Origin: Ophioceras dolichostomum
Taxonomy: Eukaryota > Ascomycota > Sordariomycetes > Magnaporthales > Ophioceraceae
Length of the DNA stretch: 64,000 bases
Assembly: GCA_003049485.1 (NCBI GenBank)
Contig: PYST01000151.1
Coordinates: 1 to 64,000, forward strand
Direction of reading: 5' to 3'
Shown: positions 36,801 to 46,663 of the stretch, in pieces
How positions within the stretch are numbered: position 1 is the stretch's first letter
How the letters are laid out: every line of letters begins with the position of its first letter
Notes under the pieces: generated by a model
What the model saw: only the letters and a program-made list of their open reading frames with translations
Databases searched by the model: none
Told to the model about the DNA's origin: nothing
Translations under genes and position numbers: made by a program

Positions 36801-37169
36801 AGCCAGCCAAGGCAAGCCACATCCGTCGCGTACGCCCAGCCAGATGCAGACTGCCGGCCGGACCGACCGGGGGGAGTTCGGAAGGGGAAAAATAGAAGTG
36901 GGGGACGGAGTACGAGCAAGAAGAGCCTCCACACACCTGTCACACGGCGCCACGCCGGGATCAGCTCTCCGGATGCACCGCAGCTTCGACCGGCTGCACC
37001 TCGCACATGCCCTCTGCCGAAATTTGTTGTTCAATGCTGCGGCGGCGGCCGCTGCTGCGCTGCCGCTGTCGCCGTGGTGGTGGTCCTCGGCGGATGGCGA
37101 GAGGGGATGTGCTGCCGCTACCGCTCCCATTGCCGCCGAAACTGCTGGTGCTGTTGCATAATCGGCCAT
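33838..37169 (-). CDS. Zn2Cys6 fungal transcription factor
   Basis: Six exons: 37169-36937, 36666-36595, 36483-35659, 35588-35364, 35265-34979 and 34886-33838, encoding 896 aa. The binuclear zinc cluster reads CARCSRSKLRC, then PCDR; the first splice supplies CARLGADC, completing six cysteines. A basic linker (KPRGPKKGQAR) and a short coiled coil (VGQLEQKLDGIMSLL) follow, as usual for dimerisation. The middle-homology region starts near LTWREAQSALESYR and includes the YIDSKVTPLLQLAVGLVIDL, MLGCFYIV, YTDYVEKCC and MHYQACLVAIHEP segments, ordered as in the fungal-specific transcription factor domain. The C-terminus is rich in Gln (runs encoded by CAG/CTG repeats), Gly and Ala, and ends with an acidic segment (DYDAIMGDMDESFWHAF) that could be an activation domain. 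Donor of intron 4 is GTCAGT. Target genes cannot be read from context. Confidence 0.85.
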
Positions 37170-38096
37170 GTTCTCCGAATGGCTCGCTTGGGCTCAAGAA
37201 AAGCCACCTACACCCAATTCTCCAAGCCAACCCCGAAACCCCCGCTGTGACTTAACTCAGTCAGTACCTCGACGGCGCGCCAAATAGCCACTTTCGGGTC
37301 CGTAGGGCTGATTCGATTTCCTCTCCTGGTGCTCTGGGGTCGTCGGCTCTTTGGGGCTTGTGAGAATCGTGGGTAGTAGGAGCAAGGTTGCGAACAGAAA
37401 ACATAAAAAAGATTCACCGACACCGACCGAGTCCGACCGTTCTCTTCGCTTCTGTTTTTAAAAAAAGGAAAAATGCGAACGGGTTGGTGCCGTCTCGTGC
37501 TGTTAGGTGCTTTTTCAAGGGCCTGCACAACAGGGGGCAAACCATCCGAAGCGTCCGAAGAGGGGGAGGGAACCTGATGAGACCTGGGGAAAAAGTCCGG
37601 TAGGGTGGGAGAATGCGGGGTGTGATTGGTAGATCGGGGATCCACTTGTCGGGCTTCGGACATGTGTGGCATTCCCGACACCCCGACACCACGTCAGCTT
37701 TGCCTTGCAGGATCGGGAAAGGATACGAGCTAACGGAGCAGCTAACAGCAGAGCAGGAATTCTAGCACGATGCTTGGTATGCGAACCTGACTGCACGTTA
37801 GTTTGAGGGTTGGCGCATCACGGCATCACGGACATTCCAGCATCGTACTTCCCTTTTTTTTGTCCATCCCAATGCATTTTACCAACATGCTTGACAATAG
37901 TAAGAGGAGAGAATTTCTGGTCTCCATATATACCTACCTAAATAATGTCTTGCGGACAATGCCTTCCTGCTGTCCGAAAATCTTCAGACGATTAGACTGC
38001 ATGTAATGAAAATGGCAACAAAGAAACGCCCATGGCCAGCGCCTGAAGTCTAGTACTTGACAAATCCACTGATGTAGCGTCTAGCTGTCATGGCTA
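37170..38096. other. Intergenic, no gene seen
   Basis: Upstream region of the Zn2Cys6 gene and 3' flank of the F-box gene. Confidence 0.45.
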
Positions 38097-39881
38097 TTAG
38101 CTAACACGCATTTTCTGGCACTCAGCTATATTTCCATCCAGACAAGAATCGCCGCCAAACATCCCCTTTCCTCCCCTCTCTTCCACATCCACCGTCGTCC
38201 TTCGTCCAAACCCGAGTGATGATGTTCCCTGTGGACTCAGGAATGGTGGGAAGGCGGAGCGTAAGCACCGCCGGGGGGAAGCATCCACCCTAACGACGGT
38301 GCCTAGCCAATCCATGTTAGCTATCCCGCTAGCTATCTTCGCGTCGTGCTCCGTTCGAGGGCTCTTGCTGTGACATCGGGTGCACAAGTCGCCGTGTGAA
38401 TACGGAAATGTCGTGTTGGACTCGATCGTGACGACCCATTTCCCGCCGCGTCCAACACCGCTGCCGCCGCCTGTCTCGCCAGTATTTGTCCCTTCCGTCT
38501 CGTCTTCGTCGCGTTCCTCCAGCCTCTCCACCGAGATCGAGAACTCCGTGGAAACGCCCTCGCGGCAAGACCCTTCCTCATCACCCCACGCGAAGGGGCA
38601 TCCCCCCACAGACCTCCGCACGGCGAACAGGCGGTGGTGATGCTGGTGGTGGTGACCTACTGCTCTTCCCGTCCCGTCGTCGTCGGCTTTCTTGGGCGGC
38701 GTCACCATCCACCGGTGGCCGTCGACGGCGACGATCACGGCGTCGTGGAACACCTCGATGGAGCCGTCCACGCAGTCCTCGACCACCCGAGCCGACGGTT
38801 GGCTGTGGCCGAGCGCCTCCCCTCTCCGGATGCGGGCGGAGGTGGTGTCCACGATGCAATGTACGCAAGTTTCCTTCTTCCGCTGCTGCTGCTGCTGTTT
38901 CGAATCAAGCGACCGCCACCACCTCCTCCTCGTCCTCCTCGTCGTCGTCTCGAGCTCGGGTATGTAGTCCGTCCTCCACACTTCCTTGACGGACCAGACG
39001 TCCGGCCCGCCGTCCCCTGCCAGTGGCGGCCAGGACCATTGCATGCGGATCATGGTGCCGGGACTGCGCTGCTGCTGCTGCTGCTGCTGGCTGTCCTCGA
39101 AATGGCGGCTTTTCGACAACGAAGAGCAAACCAGCGAGCGTAGAGCCCCGGCGAGCGTCCTCCCTCTTCCTTTCTTGGGAGTCGCGGAACCCTCTGTTGT
39201 GCTGCTGCTGCCTTGCTGCTCGTGCGACAGCCGCCGCGAGGAAGAACCGGCGAGTTGGACGACCTTGCCGTCGTCTAGGAGCCTGTGGAGCTTGTTGCAA
39301 CTGTAGCAGAACACGCTGCCGTCGACGTCCCTCTGCAGCCGCATGAGGAAGCCACTCGTCGCCGCCGCGTCCGGTCGCCAGGAGCTCGTCTGGTAGGCCT
39401 TCATTGCTGCCTTGCACGTGAGCGCGAGGGACATCAGGTCTGAGGCTGTGAGGAAGTCTGCGATCCGGATGAGGACATCCTTGTTGAGCGGTATAGGCAG
39501 CTCTGTCTCAGCAGTCTTGGCTGGCCCTGCTGAGCAGCGGTAACATGTCGAGGCTGAGGCGGCTGAAGGCGGCGAGATCTGCTTGGGCCTAGTATGGTCG
39601 GTCCCGCTGGCATGTCCAGGCACAAGGGTGCGAAACATGGACCTTCGCGTCTGTTGGCTGGTGGTAGCTACCGCGAAGATTGTGAAGAAAAGCTCCAGGG
39701 CCGGATAGCACCCTTCAGGACCTCCGACAAGGCTCAAGGGCTCCTGAGCCGGCTCGGCCCAGCGATCCATAATTTCTTTGTTAGGTCGTCGTAGACGTGC
39801 TTGGACGGTATCTTGTGGTTGCGGAGGGGAGAAATAGACAGGTGTATTTACGGAGAAAGTGAACCTAGGAGATATAGTCAT
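38097..39881 (-). CDS. F-box protein
   Basis: Single-exon frame of 594 aa from ATG 39881. Residues 127-165 read ELPIPLNKDVLIRIADFL and then LMSLALTCKAAMKAYQ, the F-box pattern that binds Skp1 in SCF ubiquitin ligases. A CxxC pair (FCYSCNKLH, near 192) and a second near the C-terminus (DLCTRCHSK) are common in fungal F-box proteins of this layout and may bind zinc. The middle is low complexity with Gln runs encoded by CAG repeats (near 39070-39090) and His runs. The first 80 residues are not conserved-looking, and the ATG for MFRTLVPGH (about codon 82) is an alternative start. The substrate is unknown. Confidence 0.7.
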   Translation of the reverse strand: MTISPRFTFSVNTPVYFSPPQPQDTVQARLRRPNKEIMDRWAEPAQEPLSLVGGPEGCYPALELFFTIFAVATTSQQTRRSMFRTLVPGHASGTDHTRPKQISPPSAASASTCYRCSAGPAKTAETELPIPLNKDVLIRIADFLTASDLMSLALTCKAAMKAYQTSSWRPDAAATSGFLMRLQRDVDGSVFCYSCNKLHRLLDDGKVVQLAGSSSRRLSHEQQGSSSTTEGSATPKKGRGRTLAGALRSLVCSSLSKSRHFEDSQQQQQQQRSPGTMIRMQWSWPPLAGDGGPDVWSVKEVWRTDYIPELETTTRRTRRRWWRSLDSKQQQQQRKKETCVHCIVDTTSARIRRGEALGHSQPSARVVEDCVDGSIEVFHDAVIVAVDGHRWMVTPPKKADDDGTGRAVGHHHQHHHRLFAVRRSVGGCPFAWGDEEGSCREGVSTEFSISVERLEERDEDETEGTNTGETGGGSGVGRGGKWVVTIESNTTFPYSHGDLCTRCHSKSPRTEHDAKIASGIANMDWLGTVVRVDASPRRCLRSAFPPFLSPQGTSSLGFGRRTTVDVEERGGKGMFGGDSCLDGNIAECQKMRVS

Positions 39882-40415
39882 AAGGAGGGCAAGGAAGGGG
39901 GTCAGAACGGATGTAAATGCAGCTCCAGTTGTTAAGGTTTCGCTTTCATTACGTACTTCAACGCTCAGTTCATTCTCTGTTAGAAAGCTTGACCGGAAAA
40001 CTGGCTAACTTTGAAGGAGGCAGAAAGCACGACACTGTTTATTAGCTGGGACGTCGGGAGACAAAGTCAAGTTGTCTCCACCTACGTTGCCAGCCTATCA
40101 GAAAGTTCAGAGTCCAACGCAGAAATGCAGAAGATCCCTCGCGGGCGGCATATCAAGATATCTAAAGGAAAGAAGTGCGCTGTAGAGAAGGATAAGTGAA
40201 GTGTACTAGGAAATGAACGGTACTAGGAAATGAACGGTACTGCAAGAGGAAAAGAAGAGTACCGTACTAGAAAAATAAGAGTACCGTACTGGGAAAAGAA
40301 AAGTACCGTACTGGAAAAGAAGTGTGCTGTAAGACAAAGGTGCTATGGTCTGGAAAAAGAAATGGGATGTGCAGCAAGTTCAGAGTCCGACGCAAAAACA
40401 CAGAACATGAGCTCC
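39882..40415. other. Intergenic with tandem repeats
   Basis: Upstream region of the F-box gene; holds two minisatellites (see the repeat entry) and no supported gene. Confidence 0.6.
40203..40312. repeat. Two adjacent short tandem repeats
   Basis: A 17-bp unit GTACTAGGAAATGAACG occurs twice (40203-40219, 40220-40236). A 22-bp period unit beginning GTACCGTACT occurs three times (40259, 40281, 40303), with purine-rich spacers. Confidence 0.85.
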
Positions 40416-41653
40416 TCAAGCTCCCTCACCCATAACGACATCCCCCTCGCCGTCGCCCTTACCCTCACCGGCGCCGTCATTGCCGTCGCTGCCAGCGGAA
40501 GCAACGTCGGTCATGAGGGCGTCCAGGCCCTCCAGCTCGAGGTCCCAGCGGACCCTCTGCCTGAAGTACCGGTTGAGGACGCCCCTGAACTTCTCGAGCT
40601 GGGTGTCGTCCTCGAACACGACGTGCTCCTGCGGCCAGACGTCCGTCCGGAGCTTGATCGCCCACAGGTCGAGGCGGAGGGTGGCCGTGGCAATGACGGC
40701 CAGCCTCGCGATGGCGAAGTTGCCCCTGGCGTAGGCGTCCTGGCTGAGCTGGCAGAGCTGCGCGATCAGCTCGCACAGCATGCCCATCTCTCCTCGGAGG
40801 GGGCCGAATTCTGTAGTTGGGGTGAGCTGAGAGTTAGTACTAAGTTGTTATATAGTATAATATGGTAGCCACTGACCTCTTCTGGCTTGAGGCTCGCTTC
40901 GGGCGGAGGGAAAGGGGGAAGAAGGGGGCACGAGGGAGAATAGGGGGAGGAGGGCTAGAGGGGGATAGGGGTGTGGTATCGGGGTAGTTGGCTTGCCTTG
41001 AAGAGGTCGTAGAGGAGGCCATAGAAGACAGCCTCCACGTTATCCTCCCAGCGCACTGGCTGAGGGAGTCCGTCGCGGAGGGGACCTCTCATCTCCTTCC
41101 AGGGGAACAGGCTGACGTGCAGGCCGAGGACGATGGGCTCGATGCGGATGAGGTGGACACGCATCTGGTCGGCGGGCGTGTCGTGGGCGGCGGCCGTGGC
41201 GGGTAGGAGGTGGCGAATGGCCAAGCGGATGCGGTTCACCTCGTCGAAGAAGACGGTGTGGCCCTCGGAGGTGGCCAGGTCGGTGCGCGAGATGAAGGGC
41301 TTCTCGAGGTCCCACCGGCCGTGGGCCTCGAGCAGCAGCAGCTCCCAGGCGATGCTGGTGTTGGTGGCTGCGCGGACCAGCCGGGAGTAGGCCCCTCGGA
41401 CCTGGCGGTCGCCGGGGGAGGAGAAGTGCTCGCTCGAGGCAAGCAGTCACCGCGTCGTCACCATCTCCCTGACGGCCGAGCCGCTGAGGGCGTCGACCGC
41501 CGGGGAGGCGGCCTGGAGGGTGGTGAGGGGTTCGGCGGCCGCGTCGAGCACCTGCCCGAGGTTGCTGGAGGCGAGGACCTGATCGGCCCAGGCCCATGAT
41601 CTTGGCTCCACGATTGGGAGCTGATTGACGAGTCTGCGGCTGGAGGAAGACAT
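40416..41653 (-). CDS. Protein of unknown function, three exons
   Basis: Proposed exons 41653-41462, 41401-40997 and 40826-40416 encode 335 aa. The first intron is 60 bp and divisible by three, but it contains an in-frame TGA; splicing it gives AVREMVRGAYSRLVRAA. The second has a GC donor (AAG|GCAAGC), a branch site ACTAAC and acceptor CTCTCAG, giving LYDLFKLTPTTEFGPLRGEM. The protein is helical, with no signal peptide or membrane segment; conserved-looking stretches are FFDEVNRIRLAIRHLL, MRVHLIRIEPIVLGLHVSLF and FRGVLNRYFRQRVRWDLELE. The C-terminus is Gly/Asp-rich. I do not recognise the family. If the first intron is wrong, the TGA would make this a pseudogene. Confidence 0.5.
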
Positions 41654-42237
41654 GTTGTTGCTACTGTTGCCGCTGCTGCTGCTGCTTCTATTGTTGTTGC
41701 TCCTGCTACCGTTGTTGTTTTGTGATGAGGTCCGGAGGGAAAGATTGGGGAAAAAAAGAATTTATACGGGCTCCTTCCTCGCTAGGCGGGAAGGTGCGAT
41801 AGTCAAGACCTATTGTGGCTCGCCTATCCGCGCGTGCTATTGGAGGACGCCTACGGGAGGGCACGGCGGGAAGGCATGACCCTGCCCTGTAATTATTAAC
41901 AGCTTGGCTCTCTTGCTAACAAGGTGCCTTTCTCAGGATCGACAGCACCAAATTCCTACTCTATTATGTACTACAATACCTATGCCCGGTTCGGTACCGC
42001 TACCTACCGAGCACTGCAGGCATGCATCTCCATGTCTCTCAAGCATCGACAAAGCCGTTCGGCCTCAGTTACGACGGTGGTAGTATGTGCATACCGTCTT
42101 CAACTGGTTTTCAGCTGTCCATTGCATCATGCGATGAACTTCGTGCCTCCTGGCTGTGTAGATGAAGGGAAACATCCTCCCGCATCGTTTTCTGTTTGTC
42201 TTTGATTTTGATTATTCTTTCTAGCTACAGCTGCCTA
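41654..42237. other. Intergenic, no gene seen
   Basis: Upstream region of the gene ending at 41653. A CTG/TTG-rich run follows its ATG on the plus strand. No gene supported. Confidence 0.4.
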
Positions 42238-42771
42238 TCAGGGGGGAACATTTGACCTGTCCTTTTTCGTGGGCGCAGCTTGCTGCGCTTCGAGGTCTTG
42301 CTGCAGCTTGTCCAGCTTGGCCGCGATGTCCTTGACCTCCTTCTGCAGCTTAGTCACGGCCTTGTCGGCCGCCTCGACCTTCGTCTTGGGCACATACGTG
42401 TCCTGCTTTTTCTTCCAGAAGTTGGCGAAGGCCGCCTTCGACTGGTCGAGGGACGTTGTGCGCCAGCCCTTCTCCACCTCCGACAGCCTGCTGGCCGTAC
42501 GAAGCCGCCTAAGTCGTTCTTCTTGACAAGCTGGGCCTCCAGGTCCATAATCGACTTGGCCATGGCGAACGAGACGAGTCTTATGCGAAATGCAAGTTGC
42601 CATCTGATTTTGTGCCACGCCAGCGAGAAACTGGGTAGATCCAATCAGCGATACTTCTGCGGGCTGTAGACCATGCACACTCGTTAGTCCACGAGGTCGG
42701 TCATTTTGTGAAAGGCCAGCAACCCTCTTTTGTCTCCGCGCTGTGCCCCCCATATAAAGCAAGGCGGGCAT
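42238..42771 (-). CDS. Small coiled-coil protein, uncertain start and frame
   Basis: An open frame of 177 codons from ATG 42771. Only the C-terminal half looks like protein: LSEVEKGWRTTSLDQSKAAF, then a lysine-rich heptad region (VEAADKAVTKLQKEVKDIAA and LDKLQQDLEAQQAA) that should form a coiled coil. The upstream half is not protein-like, while another frame has ATG 42563 followed by MAKSIMDLEAQLVKKNDL, which is. The true start may therefore be 42563, with a one-base indel near 42505-42515, or an unrecognised intron may separate them. Function unknown. Confidence 0.35.
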   Translation of the reverse strand: MPALLYMGGTARRQKRVAGLSQNDRPRGLTSVHGLQPAEVSLIGSTQFLAGVAQNQMATCISHKTRLVRHGQVDYGPGGPACQEERLRRLRTASRLSEVEKGWRTTSLDQSKAAFANFWKKKQDTYVPKTKVEAADKAVTKLQKEVKDIAAKLDKLQQDLEAQQAAPTKKDRSNVPP

Positions 42772-43246
42772 GACTAAAGCGCGTACACTGCTGAGAAATA
42801 TGAAGCAGTTAACTTAAACAATAATAGCTAAAAGTTTTCGCTTGTGCGTTTACTGTATTCCCTAGTAAAACGGCGAAACTGTGGGAGAGAATGATGGGCG
42901 GCATCGCGTAAAGCTGGAGATCCGGGGTTGGCGTGGACACCTTCTACCGCACTGGTGCCCCATTCCGACACGCTGGATAACTACAATCCAATACGTTGCA
43001 TGGGCCAGAGCATCGATGATCCATTTAGCCCTCCTCCAAACCATAAGGGGCCGGTTCAAGTTCTAAACACGAACAATCATGTCCGTTAGCTTCGTGCTAG
43101 GCAAAGCCAAGGCACTATTACCGAGGAGGTTGTGAATAACGAGCACGCGAGAGAATCAAGGATGGTCGTCCGGCTCGAATAAGGCGAGATTGGCCGGGAG
43201 GATGTCGTCGTCGTTGTCTAGGACAGCCTCTTCGCGAGTCGAACGT
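42772..43246. other. Intergenic, no gene seen
   Basis: No supported coding frame. The stretch 43159-43246 is open on the minus strand in a frame ending ALFEPDDHP, which could be an alternative tail of the small candidate gene upstream. Confidence 0.3.
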
Positions 43247-43473
43247 CTACCGGTTTCGAGCTTGTTCGATGATGTAGAGGAGGTAGATACTGTTTCCAGA
43301 AGCAAATCCGCCAAAAGTGAGCATGATGGTCAGTTTCCTGGTCCTAGGTTGTTTCCGACGCCGATGTGAGAAGCTAGATAATCCATCTGGTTCGACATTG
43401 CTTACCACTCTATTATTTCTCTGGGACAGGCGACCGACATGCGCACCTCATGGCCGAGGATACTACCAGCCAT
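43247..43473 (-). CDS. Candidate 54-aa protein
   Basis: Two exons, 43473-43406 and 43343-43247, joined with donor GTAAGC and acceptor CCTAG in phase. The product starts MAGSILGHEVRMSVACPREI and continues with a hydrophobic segment (LTIMLTFGGFASGNSIYLLY), so it could be a single-pass membrane microprotein. Upstream frame KNQIQNKAPKEAADSVE is open without an ATG, so another 5' exon is possible. The evidence is splice signals plus an amphipathic sequence only. Confidence 0.25.
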
Positions 43474-45879
43474 AATTTCGACCGAGTCCGCTGCCTCTTT
43501 TGGTGCTTTGTTCTGGATCTGATTCTTGGAGTCGGGAAGATATTTGAGTTACAGCCTTTATAGATTTGCTTTATTAGCAGGACCTACATGGCTACTTAAG
43601 GGGTTCGGCAAATTCCAAATCCAAAGTCGAGGCAGGAACTTACTGCTAGTAAAAGCTAGTATATCGCGGAAGAAGGAAGGAGATCGCCGGTTTTCTCACT
43701 CAGGATTCAATCTCAAAAAATGTTGGTGCTGAGTCAAGGAATATCTGGTAGAGATAGCGTGATGGGGGACAATCTGTGGGGAGCCGTGGGGAGAGTGCTG
43801 GATGAGAGTGAGGAGAGTGAAGCGTGTCTAGTTCCTCATCGCACTTTCCACAACCCTGGTGTGAATTCCCTCTAACTATTTTAATTGGACTCTGTTTACA
43901 GCTTGGCCATTTTTTACCCCGCTCGCCCTGAGGCTGGGCACAATGGGAAGGCTTGTACATCTGTTGAGCTCTCACATCCGTCGAGAATGAAAGAAGCTCA
44001 AAACAAACCCGGCCTACCCTTCGCAAAAGTGGTAATCCCATGAGATCAGCAGTCAGTCTTGTTCTGCCCTTCCTCCACCAGTCGCCGAGGTGCGGAAAGA
44101 TTAATTCGATTCCGAGTTTTAGGTGCGCCTGCATTCTCTGGCCTCAGCGCAAGCCAGCTCTGCACTGAGGCTCGGAACCAATAACTGCAGACACAAATCG
44201 GGTCTCTTGTGGCGGATCAGATCTGGCCATCCGTCTTTCTCCGTCCATGATCCTCGCCACTGCTCGAGGCCTCGCCAGGACCCTGTAAGTCGACCAACTC
44301 CTCAAAAGACTCTCCGCCCATGGGCGGGATGCCTGACTGACCGAGACTAATTCGACGACCACTGCTCGGACACAGTTCGAAAACTATAGACCCAGTTGAC
44401 GAGGAGGTTGTTCCACGGACTGCGCTCAAGCTCTCTCGGTCTACCATTCCGGCAACATACAACATGAACGATAGCTGAAGCTCACCTGTGTGCACCCCAC
44501 GACTTCGAAATACGAGCCGCGCCGTACACGTGCAGTCCAAGCCGCTCCGTCCGTCCATGCCTCAGCCATCATCTTACCGAAGAGAGAGCCGTTCTAGAGA
44601 GGCGTCGTTCAGCGACGACGGAAATTCCCGTGCGTACCGATATCCGTGTCATACCCCTCCCCAGATCTCCCGTCCTCCATGGCGGGATCCATTCTTGATC
44701 CCCCTGAGGCCTGTGCCGCCCGCAAATCACGGGCTGATACTGTACAACGAAAGGCAGCTCTGTCGGCAGCATCATTGACGTACCTCGGCTCTTTCCCAAG
44801 CAGGACTTTTATCGTTCAAGATGCCTTCCCAGAACGACACCGGGATGCAACCCCACCCATTTCTCGGCACGATTCTGCGCGCTTACCACTGAGCGTCGGC
44901 TACGCACAGTATCATACTATATACGACCCTTGGCTGGAGCAACTTCCCCGCAATCGTCAATCACCTGCGGCGGTGGGCGTCGGGCATCCTCGACCGAACG
45001 CACCAATGACGTTATCGGCGTGGCCTGGAATCGTCTGGCGGTTGGTCCAGGGACGGTCCGTATCCACATACCGGCACGCACCTCGTCGGAGAACACCCCC
45101 TGGATTGGAATGTGGGTGGCATTCCTCGCTCCGACGTCGAGGCAGGCACTCGGTACTCTGCTGCGTCAATGCCGAATTGACTAGCAAATGGACTCGCAAC
45201 GACTGTGCTCGTGGCCGCCCATCATTGACGATCTAGTGGCCGAGGCGTGACCGGGGATCGGCGCCAACCTCTATTTCCGGCAGGTCGCAATGCAGAGAGA
45301 GGGGAAGATGACGCGGGATGGTTGGCGTGAAGAAACAAATCGACATACAAGAGTAAGGTTTGGCAGGAGAAGAAGGAGAAGAAGAAGAGCCATTGGCCGT
45401 TGCACTGACTCGGCGTTGCGACGTTGTCTGGCGGGCGGGGTTTGCCAGTGCCTCTCTCTCTCGCCTAGGTGTTGTTGTGGCGCTCGAAGGTTCAGCGGAA
45501 GGTTCAGCTTCAATATTGGGGATATTATCCACAATATATAAACGCTGCACGCACTTTCGACGTGGACCCCAATCCCAATGAGACTGCGAGACCGCCCAGT
45601 CCAGCCAGCCCTCCCCCCTCCTTCCTGATCTGCGAGTTTCGTTTCTGCGACGAAGGGTCTACTCAATCCTAGCAGGACCGACCCGCACTCCTCAGACAGA
45701 CTCACGACCGTCTCATTCTTATTAGTAGCTGCCATCACTGCACTACCAGGACACTCCCTCTTTCCTACCTTCCTCGCAACTTCCATGTCGATCCCAACTT
45801 AACCCTCGTTGCCAGGCGTTCCTCCGTCCTCAACACATCTCCCCCTCATCATCAGCCAGTCGTTCTCAGTCTGCCCACC
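43474..45879. other. Unresolved stretch with overlapping open frames
   Basis: Between 44200 and 45240 several frames on both strands are open and look semi-protein-like. On minus, a frame ends RRISLGQSGIPPMGGESFEE and then a stop at 44217. On plus, an ATG with good context at 44821 opens a frame interrupted by two TGA codons (44890 and 44998) and ending at 45179. I could not build a consistent gene model. The remainder is promoter and leader of the phospholipase gene. Confidence 0.3.
45534..45541 (+). promoter_or_regulatory. Possible TATA box of the phospholipase A2 gene
   Basis: TATATAAA about 340 bp before the ATG at 45880; implies a leader of roughly 300 nt if used. Confidence 0.35.
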
Positions 45880-46663
45880 ATGAAGTCACTCGCTACCGCC
45901 GCCACCACGGCGACCCTCCTCCTCTCGCTCGCCCCCGCGGCTGTACTCTCCGTGCCAGCGACTGCAGTCAAGAGGCAGAGCATCGAGTCCATCACGGACA
46001 ACCTCAGCTTCGTGCTGACGCTCCCCCAGTTCACCGCAAGGCGCAACGCCCAGGACCCGCCGACGCTCGACTGGTCCTCGGACGGCTGCACGTCGTCGCC
46101 CGACAACCCCTTGGGCTTCCCCTTCGAGCCCGCCTGCAACCGCCACGACTTCGGCTACCGGAACTTCCGCATCCAGTCGCGCTTCACCACGGGCAACAAG
46201 CTGAGGATCGATAATCAGTTTAGGACCGAGTGCGTGCTTTTACTCCTCCTCCCCCTCCTATCTCTACTCCTTTTGCGCTTCCTTTTCCTCCCATCATCTG
46301 CTTGCACCATCCCATAAAAAGCTTCTGATGTCGGCTACATACGGTGTGCAGACAGACGGAGGCTTCATTCGTCACGGGAGCAAAACAAGGGGGCCGACGG
46401 GCGATGCGTGACCCATTGGTTGCTGACTTTTCTCCCTCTTACTTATTATCAGCCTCCGATTCCAGTGTCAGTCGGCCACCCTGAGCTCGATCTGCAACGC
46501 GCTCGCGGAAGTATACTACGCCGCTGTCAGGGCGTTCGGCGGCAGCGACGCTACACCCGGGAAGAGGGACGCCAACCTGGTCAAGATATACGAGGAGAAA
46601 GTGGCCATATACAACGCGCTCGTCGAGGAGGCCAGGAGGGAGGGCCTGCTGCCTCCGGAGTAG
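45880..46663 (+). CDS. Secreted fungal phospholipase A2 (group XIV-like)
   Basis: Exons 45880-46229 and 46453-46663 encode 186 aa; donor GTGCGT, acceptor TTATCAG, joining NQFRTE to DLRFQCQ in phase. The signal peptide is the first 24 or so residues (MKSLATAATTATLLLSLAPA...), followed by a dibasic KR that may end a propeptide. The active-site motif PACNRHDFGYRNF has the His-Asp pair of the fungal/prokaryotic PLA2 family, and DGCTSSPDNPLGFPFEP precedes it as in that family. Four cysteines (DGC, PAC, FQC, SIC) match the two disulfides expected. It should hydrolyse the sn-2 ester of phospholipids outside the cell in a calcium-dependent way. Such enzymes contribute to nutrition, hyphal development and sometimes host interaction. 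Confidence 0.85.

Noticed and set aside
36500..36930. Zn2Cys6 gene read without its second exon
   Set aside because: Skipping the 72-nt exon loses the sixth cysteine and breaks the frame; including it completes the zinc cluster.
44646..45236. 196-codon plus frame
   Set aside because: Composition is rich in Arg, Pro and Ser without secondary-structure pattern; competing frames look equally good.
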